Shown: piece by piece, positions 4,884-5,181 of the stretch
Layout of the letters: each line of letters starts with the position of its first letter
Position numbering within the stretch: position 1 is the stretch's first letter
Notes under the pieces: generated by a model
Databases searched by the model: none
What the model saw: the letters and a program-made list of their open reading frames with translations, nothing else
Told to the model about the DNA's origin: nothing
Program-made: the position numbers and the translations under genes
Assembly: GCA_943325355.2 (NCBI GenBank)
Contig: CALPPA020000158.1
Location: 1-5,181, forward strand
Direction: 5' to 3'
DNA length: 5,181 bases
From: Klebsiella pneumoniae
GTDB lineage: Bacteria; Bacteroidota; Bacteroidia; Flavobacteriales; Flavobacteriaceae

Positions 4884-5181
4884 ATGCCCATAAAAATTTT
4901 AATGGTTTGTTTGGGCAATATTTGTCGGTCACCTTTGGCCGAGGGAATATTGGCATCCAAACTTCCAAAGGATAAATTTCAGGTAGAATCTGCCGGAACA
5001 GGTTCTTGGCACATTGGCCATAAGCCTGACGAGCGTTCTATCGCTATTGCAAAAAAAAATAAACTAGATATTTCAGAACAAATAGGACGACAATTCACAA
5101 CAAGTGATTTTGAAACTTTTGACTATATTTATGTTATGGACAATTCTAATTATTGGGATGTGGTGCAGCTCGTTGAAAATA
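4884..5181 (+). CDS. Low-molecular-weight protein tyrosine phosphatase (3' end cut by window edge)
   Basis: The frame is open from ATG 4884 to the right edge: 99 complete codons of a family usually about 150 long. The N-terminus MPIKILMVCLGNICRSPLAE holds the phosphate-binding loop C9-x5-R15-S16 of the LMW-PTP family, with nucleophile C9, R15 binding phosphate and a second Cys, C14, in the loop. VESAGTGSWHIGHKPDERS (34-52) is also typical of the family, as is DYIYVMDNSN (80-89). The general-acid Asp lies further on and cannot be checked. These cytoplasmic enzymes remove phosphate from tyrosine; in bacteria they often act on tyrosine kinases that control exopolysaccharide, though no such kinase is visible here. 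The LGNICRSP form and the SAGT-x-x-W segment favour a phosphatase over the related arsenate reductases. The gene follows dnaA by 7 nt without Shine-Dalgarno, so co-transcription is likely. Confidence 0.94.
   Translation, partial: MPIKILMVCLGNICRSPLAEGILASKLPKDKFQVESAGTGSWHIGHKPDERSIAIAKKNKLDISEQIGRQFTTSDFETFDYIYVMDNSNYWDVVQLVEN

Noticed and set aside
4882..4890. TTATGCCCA, one mismatch from TTATNCACA, at the phosphatase start codon
   Set aside because: It is a single imperfect match mostly within coding sequence, with no AT-rich stretch or companion boxes.
4884..5181. Arsenate reductase (ArsC, LMW-PTP fold) as an alternative for the last gene
   Set aside because: The loop CLGNICRSP and the following SAGTGSW segment are typical of tyrosine phosphatases, and no ars genes are nearby.

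Overview
The window looks like a piece of a Bacteroidota chromosome, most probably a Flavobacterium-like member of the Flavobacteriia. The DNA is AT-rich (about one third GC by eye). None of the seven genes has a recognisable Shine-Dalgarno sequence. Upstream regions carry TAnnTTTG-type -7 promoter elements, and the protein sequences read as flavobacterial. All genes look like intact core or housekeeping genes. I see no mobile element, CRISPR array, RNA gene, frameshift or clear sign of transfer, and no undescribed multi-gene system.

Layout: (1) 1-442, minus strand: a GNAT acetyltransferase whose C-terminus runs off the left edge. (2) 443-548: a 106-bp divergent promoter region. (3) 549-2811, plus strand: a tight run of three genes. 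These are ribD (bifunctional riboflavin deaminase/reductase), a HAD-superfamily phosphatase overlapping ribD by 8 nt, and a YigZ/IMPACT-family gene 9 nt further on. (4) 2812-2866: a short convergent spacer with a weak hairpin. (5) 2867-3271, minus strand: a YbgC-like acyl-CoA thioesterase. (6) 3272-3448: a 177-bp, very AT-rich divergent region with an exact TTATNCACA DnaA box, a 12-bp palindrome and an 8-bp inverted repeat. It is a candidate dnaA control region and possibly part of oriC. (7) 3449-4876, plus strand: complete dnaA. (8) 4884-5181, plus strand: the N-terminal two thirds of a low-molecular-weight protein tyrosine phosphatase, 7 nt after dnaA and probably co-transcribed.

Two points have the most functional content. 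First, the HAD phosphatase is translationally coupled to ribD. It is therefore a good candidate for the dephosphorylation step after RibD, which in many bacteria has no dedicated annotated gene. Second, the dnaA upstream region combines a consensus DnaA box with an AT-rich, palindromic stretch, which fits DnaA autoregulation or an origin element.
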